A stretch of DNA of 38,181 nt from a virus, in the IMG/VR virus record IMGVR_UViG_3300033553_000282, positions 1 to 38,181 of that record. One strand, written 5' to 3'. Made by a program: the position numbers and the translations under genes. Numbering within the stretch: position 1 is the first letter of the stretch; each line of letters opens with the position of its first letter. The notes below the pieces were generated by a model that searched no databases, was not told where the DNA came from, and was given only the letters and a program-made list of their open reading frames with translations. Shown here piece after piece: positions 8,750 through 15,926 of the stretch.

Positions 8750-9655
8750 ATGGCCGGAAGCACCACCATCCTCGACCTGATCGCCACCGCCCAGGCGCAA
8801 AAAGAAGTTACCGCCAACGCGCTTTTCGACGCCACCAGCCCCGCGGCGCTTTTCGGGCGGCGCGCGAGCACCAGCGCGGCGCTCACCTGGGGCTATTACG
8901 GCGGCCCGATGAACGTGAGCGGCACACTCACCCAAATCCCCAGCGCCACCGTCCAGCTCGCCGACGATGCGACCAACTATGTCGAGGTCGACGCCGCCGG
9001 CGCCGTGAGCGCCAATACAACCGCATTCACCGGCGGGAGCACGCCGCTTTATACCGTCATCACCGCCGGCGGCCTGGTGAGCACCTACACCGATTGGCGC
9101 ATCAATATCATCGGCGTCGCGGGCGTCGGCTCGGTCAGCAGCGTCGCCCTCACCGCGCCCGCCGAGTTTACCGTGAGCGGTTCGCCGGTCACGCAAACCG
9201 GCACGCTCGCGCTCACCAAGGCCAACCAGGACGCAAATCTAGTATGGGCCGGCCCGAGCTCGGGCGACGCCGCCGCGCCGGCATTCCGCGCTTTGGTACA
9301 AGCTGATCTACCGCCGCAGCCGTTTGATGCTCCGCTTTTCTTCCCCGGGATCCCGACTGACGCTCAGTTGCTATTGCGCGTGCCGCTGGCGCGGGCGATC
9401 ACTTACCCAGCCAATATGGCGGGAGCTTATGGAACGGCGACCGCCGCCAGCACCGGCACGGTAAGCGTGGACTTCCAGAAGAACGGCGTGACCTTCGCGA
9501 CGGCAACCTTCACCGCGTCCGACACGCCGACGTGGACAACGGCAGGGGGCACGGAGCAGTCATTCGCCGCTGGTGACATTCTCTCGATCTATGCCCCCAG
9601 CACAGCGGACGCGACGCTTGCGGACATGGGCTTCGTGTTCGCTGGCACCCGATAA
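8750..9655 (+). CDS. Tail fibre / adhesin with DUF2793-like N-terminus
   Basis: A 301-residue protein just after the tip gene. The N-terminus (ILDLIATAQAQKEVTANALFDA) resembles the DUF2793-type attachment segment seen in many tail fibres. Residues about 125-185 form the common fibre linker (VSGSPVTQTGTLALTKAN, then GPSSGDAAAPAFRALVQADLPP). The C-terminal domain from about residue 190 is a predicted beta-sandwich (TASDTPTWTTAGGTEQSFAAGD) that could bind receptor. Base composition changes sharply at about 9290, exactly at the linker, which suggests that the C-terminal domain was exchanged by recombination. Confidence 0.75.
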   Translation: MAGSTTILDLIATAQAQKEVTANALFDATSPAALFGRRASTSAALTWGYYGGPMNVSGTLTQIPSATVQLADDATNYVEVDAAGAVSANTTAFTGGSTPLYTVITAGGLVSTYTDWRINIIGVAGVGSVSSVALTAPAEFTVSGSPVTQTGTLALTKANQDANLVWAGPSSGDAAAPAFRALVQADLPPQPFDAPLFFPGIPTDAQLLLRVPLARAITYPANMAGAYGTATAASTGTVSVDFQKNGVTFATATFTASDTPTWTTAGGTEQSFAAGDILSIYAPSTADATLADMGFVFAGTR

Positions 9656-9666
9656 AGGAAAGGCAA

Positions 9667-10704
9667 ATGACACTCTTGTTTATGGAAAGTTTCAAGCACC
9701 ACGTAACCGCCGATCTGAGCAAGAAATGGACGGCCGTGACAACGAACGCGGCTATTTCCGCCGGACTAGGACGACGGGGCGGGGCTTGTTATACAAACTC
9801 ATCGAATCAAGCGGGACTCGCAAAAACTGTGCCGCAGGGCGCGTCGTTTGTCATGGGCATGGCGTTTTACCTAAGTGCTCTGCCCACCATCGCCGCCCGT
9901 TCGATCTTCGCCTTGCTTGATGGCGGAACCTTTCAATGTGACCTTCGTGTGAATCTAGACGGCACACTATCTGTGACCCGATTTGGAACCGTATTAACTG
10001 ACGGGACATCGGTGGGCGCGCTCTCTCTCGCTGCTTGGAACTACATTGAATGGAAGGTCACCATCGCAGATTCAATCAGCGCAGGTTCTTGTGTCGTGAA
10101 AGTAAACGGGGCAACAGTCATCACCGTGGCAACGGGGCAAGACACGAAGAACACAGCAAACGCGTTTGCGAATCAGGTGGGAATCGGCCACTACAATGGC
10201 GCCTCTTCGGGTGGTGGCTCGGTCAGAATTGAAGATTTCTATATCTGCGACCAAAGCGGCAGCGTGAACAATGATTTCCTTGGCGACTGTCGTGTTGATA
10301 TGGTGCTGCCGACTGGCGACGGCACCTATCAGGATTTCACCAAATCAGCGGGTTCTACGCATTACGAACTCGTTGACGAAGCCGCACCGAACACAACGGA
10401 TTACGTCTACTCCACGACTGTCGGCCACCGGGACAGTTTCACAAATCCTGCCCTGCCAACGTTGACCGATCAGAGCATTTTCGGAGTGCAAGTAAACGCC
10501 GCCGTCTCAAAGGACGACGCGGGCGCGCGCAGCGCCGGGGTGATGATCCGCTCGGGAACCACAGACTCAGATGGCGCGGGTGTGGCGCTTTCCACGTCGC
10601 AAGTCTATCTGTCGCAAATCTACGAGACAAACCCTGACGGCGCGGTGCCGTGGACTGAAAGCGCGGTGAACGCCGCCGAAATAGGGGTCAAGGTGACGGC
10701 ATGA
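9667..10704 (+). CDS. Lectin-like tail protein (LamG-type fold predicted)
   Basis: A 345-residue protein with an AAAGG ribosome-binding site before its ATG. The first about 205 residues read like a concanavalin/LamG jelly-roll: alternating beta strands, AWNYIEWKVTI, SCVVKVNGATVITV, and RIEDFYICDQSG at the end. The remaining 140 residues are a second beta-rich domain (DSFTNPALPTLTDQSIFGVQV). Similar proteins sit beside tail fibres in many phages and are thought to bind carbohydrate, but the ligand here is unknown. Codon and base usage is lower in GC than in the upstream tail genes, in keeping with exchange of the adhesin block. Confidence 0.65.
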   Translation: MTLLFMESFKHHVTADLSKKWTAVTTNAAISAGLGRRGGACYTNSSNQAGLAKTVPQGASFVMGMAFYLSALPTIAARSIFALLDGGTFQCDLRVNLDGTLSVTRFGTVLTDGTSVGALSLAAWNYIEWKVTIADSISAGSCVVKVNGATVITVATGQDTKNTANAFANQVGIGHYNGASSGGGSVRIEDFYICDQSGSVNNDFLGDCRVDMVLPTGDGTYQDFTKSAGSTHYELVDEAAPNTTDYVYSTTVGHRDSFTNPALPTLTDQSIFGVQVNAAVSKDDAGARSAGVMIRSGTTDSDGAGVALSTSQVYLSQIYETNPDGAVPWTESAVNAAEIGVKVTA

Positions 10705-11351
10705 CCGCGCACGTCTATTGGCGGATCAATGTTTCTGCGAACGCGGGGGATGCCAGTTTCCTCGCAATCGCAGAAGTGGAGATGCGCGCAACGGTTGGCG
10801 GCGCGGATCAATGCGCCGGGGGCACCGGGCTAGCCTCAGCTTCGTTCTCGGCAAGTTTCGATGGGCCAAAGGCGTTCGATAACTCCGCAGCGACCTACTG
10901 GGCAACTCCAAGTGGAACTCTGAGCGGATGGTTGCGTTATCAGTTCGCCAGCGCCGTCGAGGTCGCTGAATACACGATACAGGCGCATCCGAGTGCCCCG
11001 TCGCGCTCCCCGTCGGCGTGGGCGCTGGAATGGTCGGATGACGGTTCGGCGTGGACGCCACTCGAAACCCGCAGCGGGTTCACCAGTTGGACGAACGGGC
11101 AGATACGCACATTTGCCGTGCCAACGGGGGCCATGCAAGTCCGTGCGTCACAACTGCCACTCGAAGTGCTCCGCACCAATCTCGCGCCGCAAGCGCACGC
11201 ATCACAACTCGCGCTCGAAGTGCTGCGGACGAACACTCCCCCGTATGCGCGGGCCTCGCAACTTGCGCTCGAAGTGCTGCGCCCGAATGCCGCGGAAAGT
11301 GGTGGTGGTGGTGGTGCCGCCGCGCGCCCGATGGTTTTCTTTGCAACCTAA
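10701..11351 (+). CDS. Discoidin-like tail protein with three C-terminal ASQL repeats
   Basis: A 216-residue protein coupled to the previous gene by an ATGA overlap. Residues 1-145 resemble an F5/8 type C (discoidin) carbohydrate-binding domain: FLAIAEVEMRA, SASFDGPKAFDNSAATYWAT, WALEWSDDGSAWTPLETR. Next come three exact-period repeats of 18 residues, each containing ASQL-LEVLR. The end has a Gly run and a short hydrophobic tail. The repeats occur in other phage tail proteins and may be trimerisation or docking elements. It is likely part of the receptor-binding apparatus. Confidence 0.7.
   Translation: MTAHVYWRINVSANAGDASFLAIAEVEMRATVGGADQCAGGTGLASASFSASFDGPKAFDNSAATYWATPSGTLSGWLRYQFASAVEVAEYTIQAHPSAPSRSPSAWALEWSDDGSAWTPLETRSGFTSWTNGQIRTFAVPTGAMQVRASQLPLEVLRTNLAPQAHASQLALEVLRTNTPPYARASQLALEVLRPNAAESGGGGGAAARPMVFFAT
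11142..11297 (+). repeat. Three tandem 54-bp coding repeats (ASQLxLEVLR motif)
   Basis: The codon for the Ala of ASQL falls at 11145, 11199 and 11253, so the period is exactly 54 bp (18 residues). The protein motif is ASQL(P/A)LEVLR(T/P)N. The DNA copies have diverged at wobble positions while the peptide is conserved, so the repeat is kept at protein level. Confidence 0.85.
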
Positions 11352-11369
11352 CCGACCAGGAGGCCGACC

Positions 11370-11531
11370 GTGGAATGGTTCGAGCTCGCCGCGCAGATTC
11401 TCCTCCTTTTCACCATCGGCGCCATGCTCTATTTCGCCGTGATGTTTTACCGCAATCGGCCCCCACCCCGCCCGCCTGGTTCTCGCACCAGACGCACAGA
11501 CTATGAGGAATCCTGCGATGAGTGCTCCTGA
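11370..11531 (+). CDS. Small single-membrane-segment protein (53 aa)
   Basis: The GTG start at 11370 is preceded by a perfect AGGAGG at 11358-11363. The product begins MEWFELAAQILLLFTIGAML, giving one membrane helix (about residues 7-27). A basic, proline-rich tail follows (RNRPPPRPPGSRTRR) and then an acidic end with two cysteines. It opens the lysis cassette and overlaps the next gene by 14 bases. Holin, antiholin or inner-membrane accessory protein are all possible. The function cannot be set from sequence. Confidence 0.65.
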   Translation: MEWFELAAQILLLFTIGAMLYFAVMFYRNRPPPRPPGSRTRRTDYEESCDECS

Positions 11532-11829
11532 CAAGCAAGAAGAATCGATGACCGTTCTCCACAGCTTCATCCCGTGGCGCGATATCACGGAAGGGCGGAT
11601 CACCAGGGTCGAGAGTCAGCTCGGCGATCTGCGCGTCATGGTCACGAAAGTGGAGAAGGATCTGGAACACAACAGCCGGTTGACCACCGAGATCAAGAGA
11701 GACACCTCTGCCGTAGTCAGCGCGGTCAATGGGTTGGTGACACTCGGGAAGGTCGCGGTGTGGGTCGGGGCAATCGCCACGCTCGTCGTTACGTTCAACT
11801 TCCTCACGCGGTACTTCGGGGCGACATGA
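11518..11829 (+). CDS. Coiled-coil, C-terminal membrane-anchored protein (holin candidate)
   Basis: A 103-residue protein. The ATG at 11518 is chosen because GAGG lies about eight bases upstream; an in-frame ATG at 11503 would add five residues. The middle (TRVESQLGDLRVMVTKVEKDLEHNSR) is a predicted coiled coil, and the last 30 residues form a hydrophobic helix (VAVWVGAIATLVVTFNFLTRYF). A helix followed by a tail anchor resembles XhlA-type and related lysis accessory proteins. It overlaps the endolysin start by four bases, which supports a holin-type role, but this is inference. Confidence 0.7.
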   Translation: MSAPDKQEESMTVLHSFIPWRDITEGRITRVESQLGDLRVMVTKVEKDLEHNSRLTTEIKRDTSAVVSAVNGLVTLGKVAVWVGAIATLVVTFNFLTRYFGAT

Positions 11830-12344
11830 CCGGCTTCACCACCTTCTTCGATCGCCTGATCGACCACGAGAAAGGGCTGTCGCTCGACCCGAAAGACCCC
11901 GGCAACTGGACGGGTGGACGGGTCGGCGTGGGCGAACTCCTGGGCACGAAGTACGGGATCGCAGCGAACACCTACCCAGACGTGGACATTCGCAATCTCA
12001 CGCTCGACAAGGCCAAGGCGATCTACTACCGCGACTGGTGGTTGAAGATCGGCGCCGATGAGTTGCACTCGGCGATCGTGTTCCAACTGTGGGACTTCGC
12101 TATCAACGCCAGCATGAGTACCGCCAAGCGCGCGCTGCAACGCGCCGCGCGGGTGGCTGACGACGGGAAGATCGGGCCGATCACGCTGCGGGCGGTGAAC
12201 GCGATGGAACTTAACGATGTGCTGCTGCGCTTCAACTCCCGGCGGCTTCGGTTCTACACGAGCCTGAGCATTTGGCCCAGCCAAGGAAAAGGTTGGACGA
12301 ACCGGGTCGCGACGAACATGGATTACGCCGCTGAGGACAACTAG
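11826..12344 (+). CDS. Endolysin, GH108-type muramidase
   Basis: A 172-residue protein starting in an ATGA overlap. The N-terminus matches glycoside hydrolase family 108: the catalytic Glu15 sits in HEKGLSLDPKDPGNWTGG, followed by GTKYGIAANTYP. In the family this motif is usually EGG; here it is EKG. The C-terminal part (RFYTSL, GWTNRV) fits the linked peptidoglycan-binding domain. It would cut the glycan backbone of the host wall. There is no signal peptide or membrane anchor, so export depends on a holin. Confidence 0.9.
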   Translation: MTGFTTFFDRLIDHEKGLSLDPKDPGNWTGGRVGVGELLGTKYGIAANTYPDVDIRNLTLDKAKAIYYRDWWLKIGADELHSAIVFQLWDFAINASMSTAKRALQRAARVADDGKIGPITLRAVNAMELNDVLLRFNSRRLRFYTSLSIWPSQGKGWTNRVATNMDYAAEDN

Positions 12345-12352
12345 GAGGGCGC

Positions 12353-12550
12353 ATGGCTACTCGGAGAGGAAAGTACGAGTTTTGGCGGTCTGAAAAGGAC
12401 CGTCAGTGGTACTGGCACTTGCGGTCGAGCAACGGCCGGATCGTTGCCCAGGGCGAGGGATACAAACGCCGTGGCGGGGTTTTGAAAGGTATCGCGGTGC
12501 ACATCCGCACCGCATCAACCGCTCGCATAGTCGAGCTAAAAGGAGAGTGA
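12353..12550 (+). CDS. DUF1508 (YegP-like) small protein
   Basis: A 65-residue protein with an AGGAGG ribosome-binding site. The sequence YEFWRSEKDRQWYWHLRSSNGRIVAQGEGYKRRGG matches a single DUF1508 repeat, a small beta-alpha fold known from YegP of enteric bacteria. Its biochemical role is unknown. Copies occur sporadically in phages, often near lysis genes. Confidence 0.85.
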   Translation: MATRRGKYEFWRSEKDRQWYWHLRSSNGRIVAQGEGYKRRGGVLKGIAVHIRTASTARIVELKGE

Positions 12551-12551
12551 A

Positions 12552-12761
12552 ATGGGAATGTTTGCAAACGCAATCAGCAAGTTGGTCACGCCCTCGGTCG
12601 AGGCCGCGCTGGAACCGGTGCAGGAAGCGATCACGCAACTGACCGCAGATGTGCGCGCACTCAAAATGCAGGAACAGGCAGAGCCGTTCGATCCGATTCT
12701 GCTCGGCAAGTTGAAGGCGCTGGTCGAGGAACTGGAAGCCATCCAAACGAACGAGGGCTGA
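12552..12761 (+). CDS. Small helical protein of unknown function
   Basis: 69 residues, starting one base after the DUF1508 stop with an AGGAGA site upstream. The sequence is helical and acidic with a coiled-coil-like centre (VQEAITQLTADVRALKMQEQ). No family is recognised. It belongs to the lysis-region operon. Confidence 0.6.
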   Translation: MGMFANAISKLVTPSVEAALEPVQEAITQLTADVRALKMQEQAEPFDPILLGKLKALVEELEAIQTNEG

Positions 12762-12762
12762 C

Positions 12763-13137
12763 ATGAAGATCCTCGTCGCCACGCTGCTGCTCCTGCTGCC
12801 GATCATCGCCCCGGCGCAGGCCATCACGAAGATGAACCAGGAGACGAAGGCGCTCCAAGTCGAGGTGGCCGCGCTCAAGGTCGAAGTGGCCTCTCTCAAG
12901 GCACAGCACGCGCTGATGATCCAGGACACGGCCAACATCATCAGCAATGTGGACGCACGGTTGCGCTACGACTTGGTGCTGGCCTGTGAGTACAACAAGA
13001 AGGTCGACACCTGGAAGGGCGTTCTGATCGGGCTGACTCCGATTCCGATCCCTGCGAATCTGCCTTGCCCGGCGATGCCGGTGAAGGTCTACCCGCCGTA
13101 CTGGATCTCGAAGGACGGCCCGCCGATCCCGCAGTAA
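12763..13137 (+). CDS. Secreted coiled-coil protein with signal peptide
   Basis: 124 residues. The N-terminus MKILVATLLLLLPIIAPAQA is a clear Sec signal peptide, with a likely cut after AQA at residue 20. The mature part begins with a heptad-like coiled coil (about residues 25-60, with two near-copies of ALKVEVASLK) and ends in a proline-rich segment (IPIPANLPCPAMPVKVYPP) with two cysteines in the mature chain. A periplasmic location is expected. No family is recognised. Its place in the lysis cassette suggests an envelope role. Confidence 0.65.
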   Translation: MKILVATLLLLLPIIAPAQAITKMNQETKALQVEVAALKVEVASLKAQHALMIQDTANIISNVDARLRYDLVLACEYNKKVDTWKGVLIGLTPIPIPANLPCPAMPVKVYPPYWISKDGPPIPQ

Positions 13138-13146
13138 GGAGACGAT

Positions 13147-13320
13147 ATGTTCTGGCTCACCGGCTCTGTTGTGGTCTGGGTTCTCGTTGGCGTGGGCGTG
13201 CAGATGGCCTTGGGTCAACCCGACCAGACCGTCTGGATGTGGCTGAAAGCGATCCCGTGGGAGTCGATTAAAGGGGTGGCGGCATGGCCGGTGACTCTGT
13301 GGAATCGCTGGAAGAAATAG
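13147..13320 (+). CDS. Small Trp-rich membrane protein (57 aa)
   Basis: The ATG at 13147 follows an AAGGAGA site. The first 20 residues (FWLTGSVVVWVLVGVGVQMAL) form a membrane helix, and a Trp-rich, basic amphipathic tail (six Trp in all) follows. It lies within the lysis region between other membrane proteins. Holin or antiholin function is possible but not shown. Confidence 0.6.
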   Translation: MFWLTGSVVVWVLVGVGVQMALGQPDQTVWMWLKAIPWESIKGVAAWPVTLWNRWKK

Positions 13321-13321
13321 C

Positions 13322-13597
13322 GTGGACCCGCGCCAAGGCAACAAGGATCAGTTCCTCCACCGCCGCAGGATGACGTGGCTCGCGGTAGTGAGCGGAATGT
13401 TGCTCTATCCGCTGCTGGTGGCGTTTTCCCCGCCGGCCTCGCAGGCCGCGCTGTCCACGCTCACGATCCCGTACTACGGTTTTTTGGTGACCGTGGCGGG
13501 GGCCTATTTTGCGACCAGCACGATCGAGCACAACAACGTGCGGGCTACAGGCGTGGCGATCACCAGGGCAGAAGGTGGGGGTGAGCCAAATGCCTAG
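13322..13597 (+). CDS. Two-helix membrane protein (class II holin candidate)
   Basis: 91 residues, starting at GTG one base after the previous stop. It has a basic N-terminus (DPRQGNKDQFLHRRR) and two membrane segments (about residues 18-36 and 48-68) joined by a short loop. The tail is charged. Two helices with short charged ends are the class II holin layout. It overlaps the Rz-like gene by eight bases. This is a better holin candidate than the single-helix proteins upstream, but it is still inference. Confidence 0.65.
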   Translation: MDPRQGNKDQFLHRRRMTWLAVVSGMLLYPLLVAFSPPASQAALSTLTIPYYGFLVTVAGAYFATSTIEHNNVRATGVAITRAEGGGEPNA

Positions 13598-14096
13598 TAT
13601 TCAACTTGCCGCGATTGCGTTTGCGCTGGGCCTCGCGCTCGGTGGCGCGGGTGCGTGGAAAGCGACCTCGGTGGTTTACAAGGCGGAGGTCGCCGACCAG
13701 AAGATCGAAGCCGCCGCGCAGCTGCAGGCGGCCACCGAGCGGGCAATTGCAACCGAGCGGGCCAATATCCGGCTCGCAGACCAAGTAGAGGCCGACCATG
13801 CTGCATCACAAACGAAGCTCGACCGTGCGCTGGCTGACAATCGCCGCCTTGCTCGGGATCTTGGCGGGTTGCGCGACCCCGGACCTCGGCCGGGTTGCGG
13901 TGACGCCGTGCCCGCCGGCACCACAGCCGCCGGCCACGTTGCGGCAACCGCCACCGGAGGCGAACTTCCAACAGCGAGTCAGGGCCTTCTTTCTCGCGCC
14001 GCTTCCGACTTCATCCTCGAGCTCGCAGCCGAAGCCGACCGAGCCGCCGAGTACGCCAAAGCGTGTTACCGATGGGCAAGCGAAATAAGCCGGTAA
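13590..14096 (+). CDS. i-spanin (Rz-like)
   Basis: 168 residues. The ATG at 13590 is preceded by a GGGGGTGA site; an in-frame GTG nine bases upstream is the alternative. The N-terminal membrane anchor (SIQLAAIAFALGLALGGAGAW) is followed by a long Ala/Glu/Arg coiled coil (VADQKIEAAAQLQAATERAIATERA and beyond), the standard form of inner-membrane spanins. The gene for an o-spanin lies inside it in another frame. Together they would join inner and outer membranes in the last step of lysis of a Gram-negative host. Confidence 0.85.
   Translation: MPSIQLAAIAFALGLALGGAGAWKATSVVYKAEVADQKIEAAAQLQAATERAIATERANIRLADQVEADHAASQTKLDRALADNRRLARDLGGLRDPGPRPGCGDAVPAGTTAAGHVAATATGGELPTASQGLLSRAASDFILELAAEADRAAEYAKACYRWASEISR
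13798..14088 (+). CDS. o-spanin lipoprotein (Rz1-like), nested in the Rz-like gene
   Basis: 96 residues encoded wholly within the i-spanin gene in a different frame. It has a lipoprotein signal with the lipobox LAGC (Cys25 would be acylated). The mature chain is proline-rich (CPPAPQPPATLRQPPPE). Complete nesting of Rz1 in Rz is a known arrangement in lambda-like phages. The mature protein is longer than that of lambda Rz1, with a Ser/Pro-rich C-terminal extension. Confidence 0.88.
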   Translation: MLHHKRSSTVRWLTIAALLGILAGCATPDLGRVAVTPCPPAPQPPATLRQPPPEANFQQRVRAFFLAPLPTSSSSSQPKPTEPPSTPKRVTDGQAK

Positions 14097-14344
14097 TCGC
14101 CCCACCGATCTCGAGTCCGTCGGAAGCACTGGAGCTGCTGCGGGTCGCGATCAAGCCGCGAACCGGGGTCCGCGAGCGCACGCAGGGCTTGATTGCTGTG
14201 CGCAATTGGCTCGAAGAGCGCGAACAAGAGATTGTCGACATCGAGCGGGGTGCGGCCTGGCTCTTGCTGCAGGGTGCGCAGATGGTGGGGGAGAGGCAGC
14301 GAACTGCTCCGGTCGTGATACAGAAAGGCCGGAAAGCCGCGTGA
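14072..14344 (+). CDS. Small helical protein at the end of the lysis operon
   Basis: 90 residues from ATG 14072 (a GTG at 14063 is also in frame). It overlaps the end of the Rz-like gene by 25 bases. The sequence is mainly helical with a charged centre (IAVRNWLEEREQEIVDIERG). No family is recognised. It is the last rightward gene before the convergent integrase. Confidence 0.5.
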   Translation: MGKRNKPVIAPPISSPSEALELLRVAIKPRTGVRERTQGLIAVRNWLEEREQEIVDIERGAAWLLLQGAQMVGERQRTAPVVIQKGRKAA

Positions 14345-14511
14345 GCGCTGTCTAAAACTCCGACCACGTTTCTAACGTAATCAATGGCTTACGAGTGCAA
14401 AAACCACCCATACATTTTAGACAACCGAGCATAGAAAAGCAAAGAAACTCCCATAAAAACAAAGGGTTGCGCCGAAAAGGACTAGGGGTTGACCGAGTAC
14501 ATTCGCGCCTT
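14345..14511. other. Candidate attP region downstream of the integrase
   Basis: This 167-bp gap between the convergent lysis and integrase genes is clearly AT-richer than its surroundings. It holds an 8-bp inverted repeat, GTCTAAAA at 14350-14357 and TTTTAGAC at 14415-14422. The octamer TAAAACTC occurs at 14353 and twice more, 11 bp apart, in the end of the integrase gene (14551 and 14562); such repeats could be arm-type integrase sites. No host tRNA end is recognised, so the core cannot be named. Confidence 0.4.
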
Positions 14512-15528
14512 CTAAGCCTTTGATTTCCTTGGATTTGTTGGTGGAGCTGGTAAAACTCTGTTAAAACTCGGGCCGCTCACCACCTTCGCGGACTTGTCGC
14601 GCAGGTAGATTCGCGTCGTCTGCGCGCTGGTGTGACCGAGCAACTTCTGCGGGTCGATCCCCTGGGCATCTGCTGCCGTCCCCGACATGGCCCGGAGGTC
14701 GTGCAGGGTGATGTTCTCGACCGCTGCAAGCGCCGCGGCGCGTTTGAACTGCCGCCACACGTTGGCGTGGTTCGGAGTGCCGCCACGGGCGTAAAACAGG
14801 GTCAGTGGGGCAACGCTGCCGGTGATCGCTTTCGCACGATCCACGGCCGCTCTGAGTTCCGGCGACCACGCGACGATCAGTCTCTTCGCCGGCTTGCCGA
14901 ATTTGTGCTTCTGCTGTTCGAAGTAGATCCCCTCTTCGAGCAGATCGGCGCGGCGGATCTTCAACACGTCGCCGATGCGTTGCCCGGTGAGGTAGCACAG
15001 GTCCATGATGCACTGGAGACGCTTCCCGGCCTTGGCGTGGACGGCCTTGTACTCGCCCATCGTCGGCAGTCGTTCGCGTGCATGCGTTTCCAGTCGCTTG
15101 ACGCTGGCGCAGGGGTTGAGCTCCACCAGGCCGCGGTCGAGCGCCCAGTTGTAGGTCATCTTCAGCACCGTCAGCATTCGGTTCCCGATGGACGCATGGT
15201 CGATGTACGGGTCGAGCATCTGCACCACGTCCCCGTGCCGCACGTCCTCGGGCCGAAACTCGATCAGGGCTTCCTTGATCTTGACGGCAGAGACAAGATA
15301 GCGTTCTCGCGTGGACGGGGTGACCTTCTTGGTGATGGCCGGGAACGCCTTGTCGATCAGTTCCCCGACTCCGCCGGCGGGTTGCGCGACGATCCTGGCG
15401 TACTCCGCAAGGGCATCAGGCAGGCGAACGCCGAGCGGGGTCCACTTGCCGGCTTTGACGTGCCAGTAACTACCTCGGCGTTGGTAAACGCACGCGGGGA
15501 GGTGTCTGTCTGTTTTGCGTGGTCGCAT
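14512..15528 (-). CDS. Tyrosine-type site-specific integrase
   Basis: A 338-residue tyrosine recombinase with a short N-terminal arm-binding part, a SAM-like core-binding domain (about residues 53-140) and a C-terminal catalytic domain. Catalytic residues are visible: Arg184 (TGQRIGD), His276 and Arg279 (HDLR), His299 (LGHTSAQTT) and the nucleophile Tyr308 (RIYLR). It would insert and excise the phage at attP/attB. It is the last gene of the leftward operon, and its start lies inside the upstream DUF4224 gene, so it is probably coupled to that gene. Confidence 0.95.
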   Translation of the reverse strand: MRPRKTDRHLPACVYQRRGSYWHVKAGKWTPLGVRLPDALAEYARIVAQPAGGVGELIDKAFPAITKKVTPSTRERYLVSAVKIKEALIEFRPEDVRHGDVVQMLDPYIDHASIGNRMLTVLKMTYNWALDRGLVELNPCASVKRLETHARERLPTMGEYKAVHAKAGKRLQCIMDLCYLTGQRIGDVLKIRRADLLEEGIYFEQQKHKFGKPAKRLIVAWSPELRAAVDRAKAITGSVAPLTLFYARGGTPNHANVWRQFKRAAALAAVENITLHDLRAMSGTAADAQGIDPQKLLGHTSAQTTRIYLRDKSAKVVSGPSFNRVLPAPPTNPRKSKA

Positions 15529-15682
15529 AGCCGAGGGCCGCTTCTAGGGCGGCGCGCAAGACGACAGGCGTGCCGTCGGGGCGGGTCTTGTATGGTATGC
15601 CGAGCGCGGCCAGAACATCAACCTGCGAGCGCGCACGGCGCTTGCCGGTGACCTCTTCGAGCTGGTCGGCGGTGAGGATCAT
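15470..15682 (-). CDS. DUF4224 protein next to integrase
   Basis: 70 residues from ATG 15682. The pattern ILTADQLEEVTGKRRARSQVDVLAALGIPYKTRPDGTPVV is typical of DUF4224. These small proteins are usually found directly before phage integrases and may act as excision or regulatory factors; no function is proved. The gene overlaps the integrase by 59 bases. Confidence 0.85.
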   Translation of the reverse strand: MILTADQLEEVTGKRRARSQVDVLAALGIPYKTRPDGTPVVLRAALEAALGYATTQNRQTPPRVRLPTPR

Positions 15683-15704
15683 GCTATCTCGCGGGCGTCG
15701 AGCC

Positions 15705-15926
15705 TCATGGCTGCGGTTCACTGGTCGCTTTGACCTGCTGCTGACAAGTGGGAAACTCCGTTGGGAGAGGATCGCCAATCCGAAAGGAAATCGGAATCAA
15801 TTGAACAGGCCGTCCTATCGCATTCGCAACAGCGACCAGTTTTGATGCGTGTTCCGCGCAGATGGTGGACTCATCCTCACCTGGCCATGTGTAACGAAAG
15901 CTCGCAAGGTTTTGGCACTTGCTCAT
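15705..15926 (-). CDS. Small Cys-containing phage protein
   Basis: 73 residues, with ATG overlapping the J-domain gene stop (ATGA). The centre reads YTWPGEDESTICAEHASKLVAVANAIGRPVQLIP, a pattern found in small phage proteins of early regions. Cysteines at about 4 and 23 plus one near the end and a His could bind zinc. The function is unknown. Confidence 0.7.
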   Translation of the reverse strand: MSKCQNLASFRYTWPGEDESTICAEHASKLVAVANAIGRPVQLIPISFRIGDPLPTEFPTCQQQVKATSEPQP

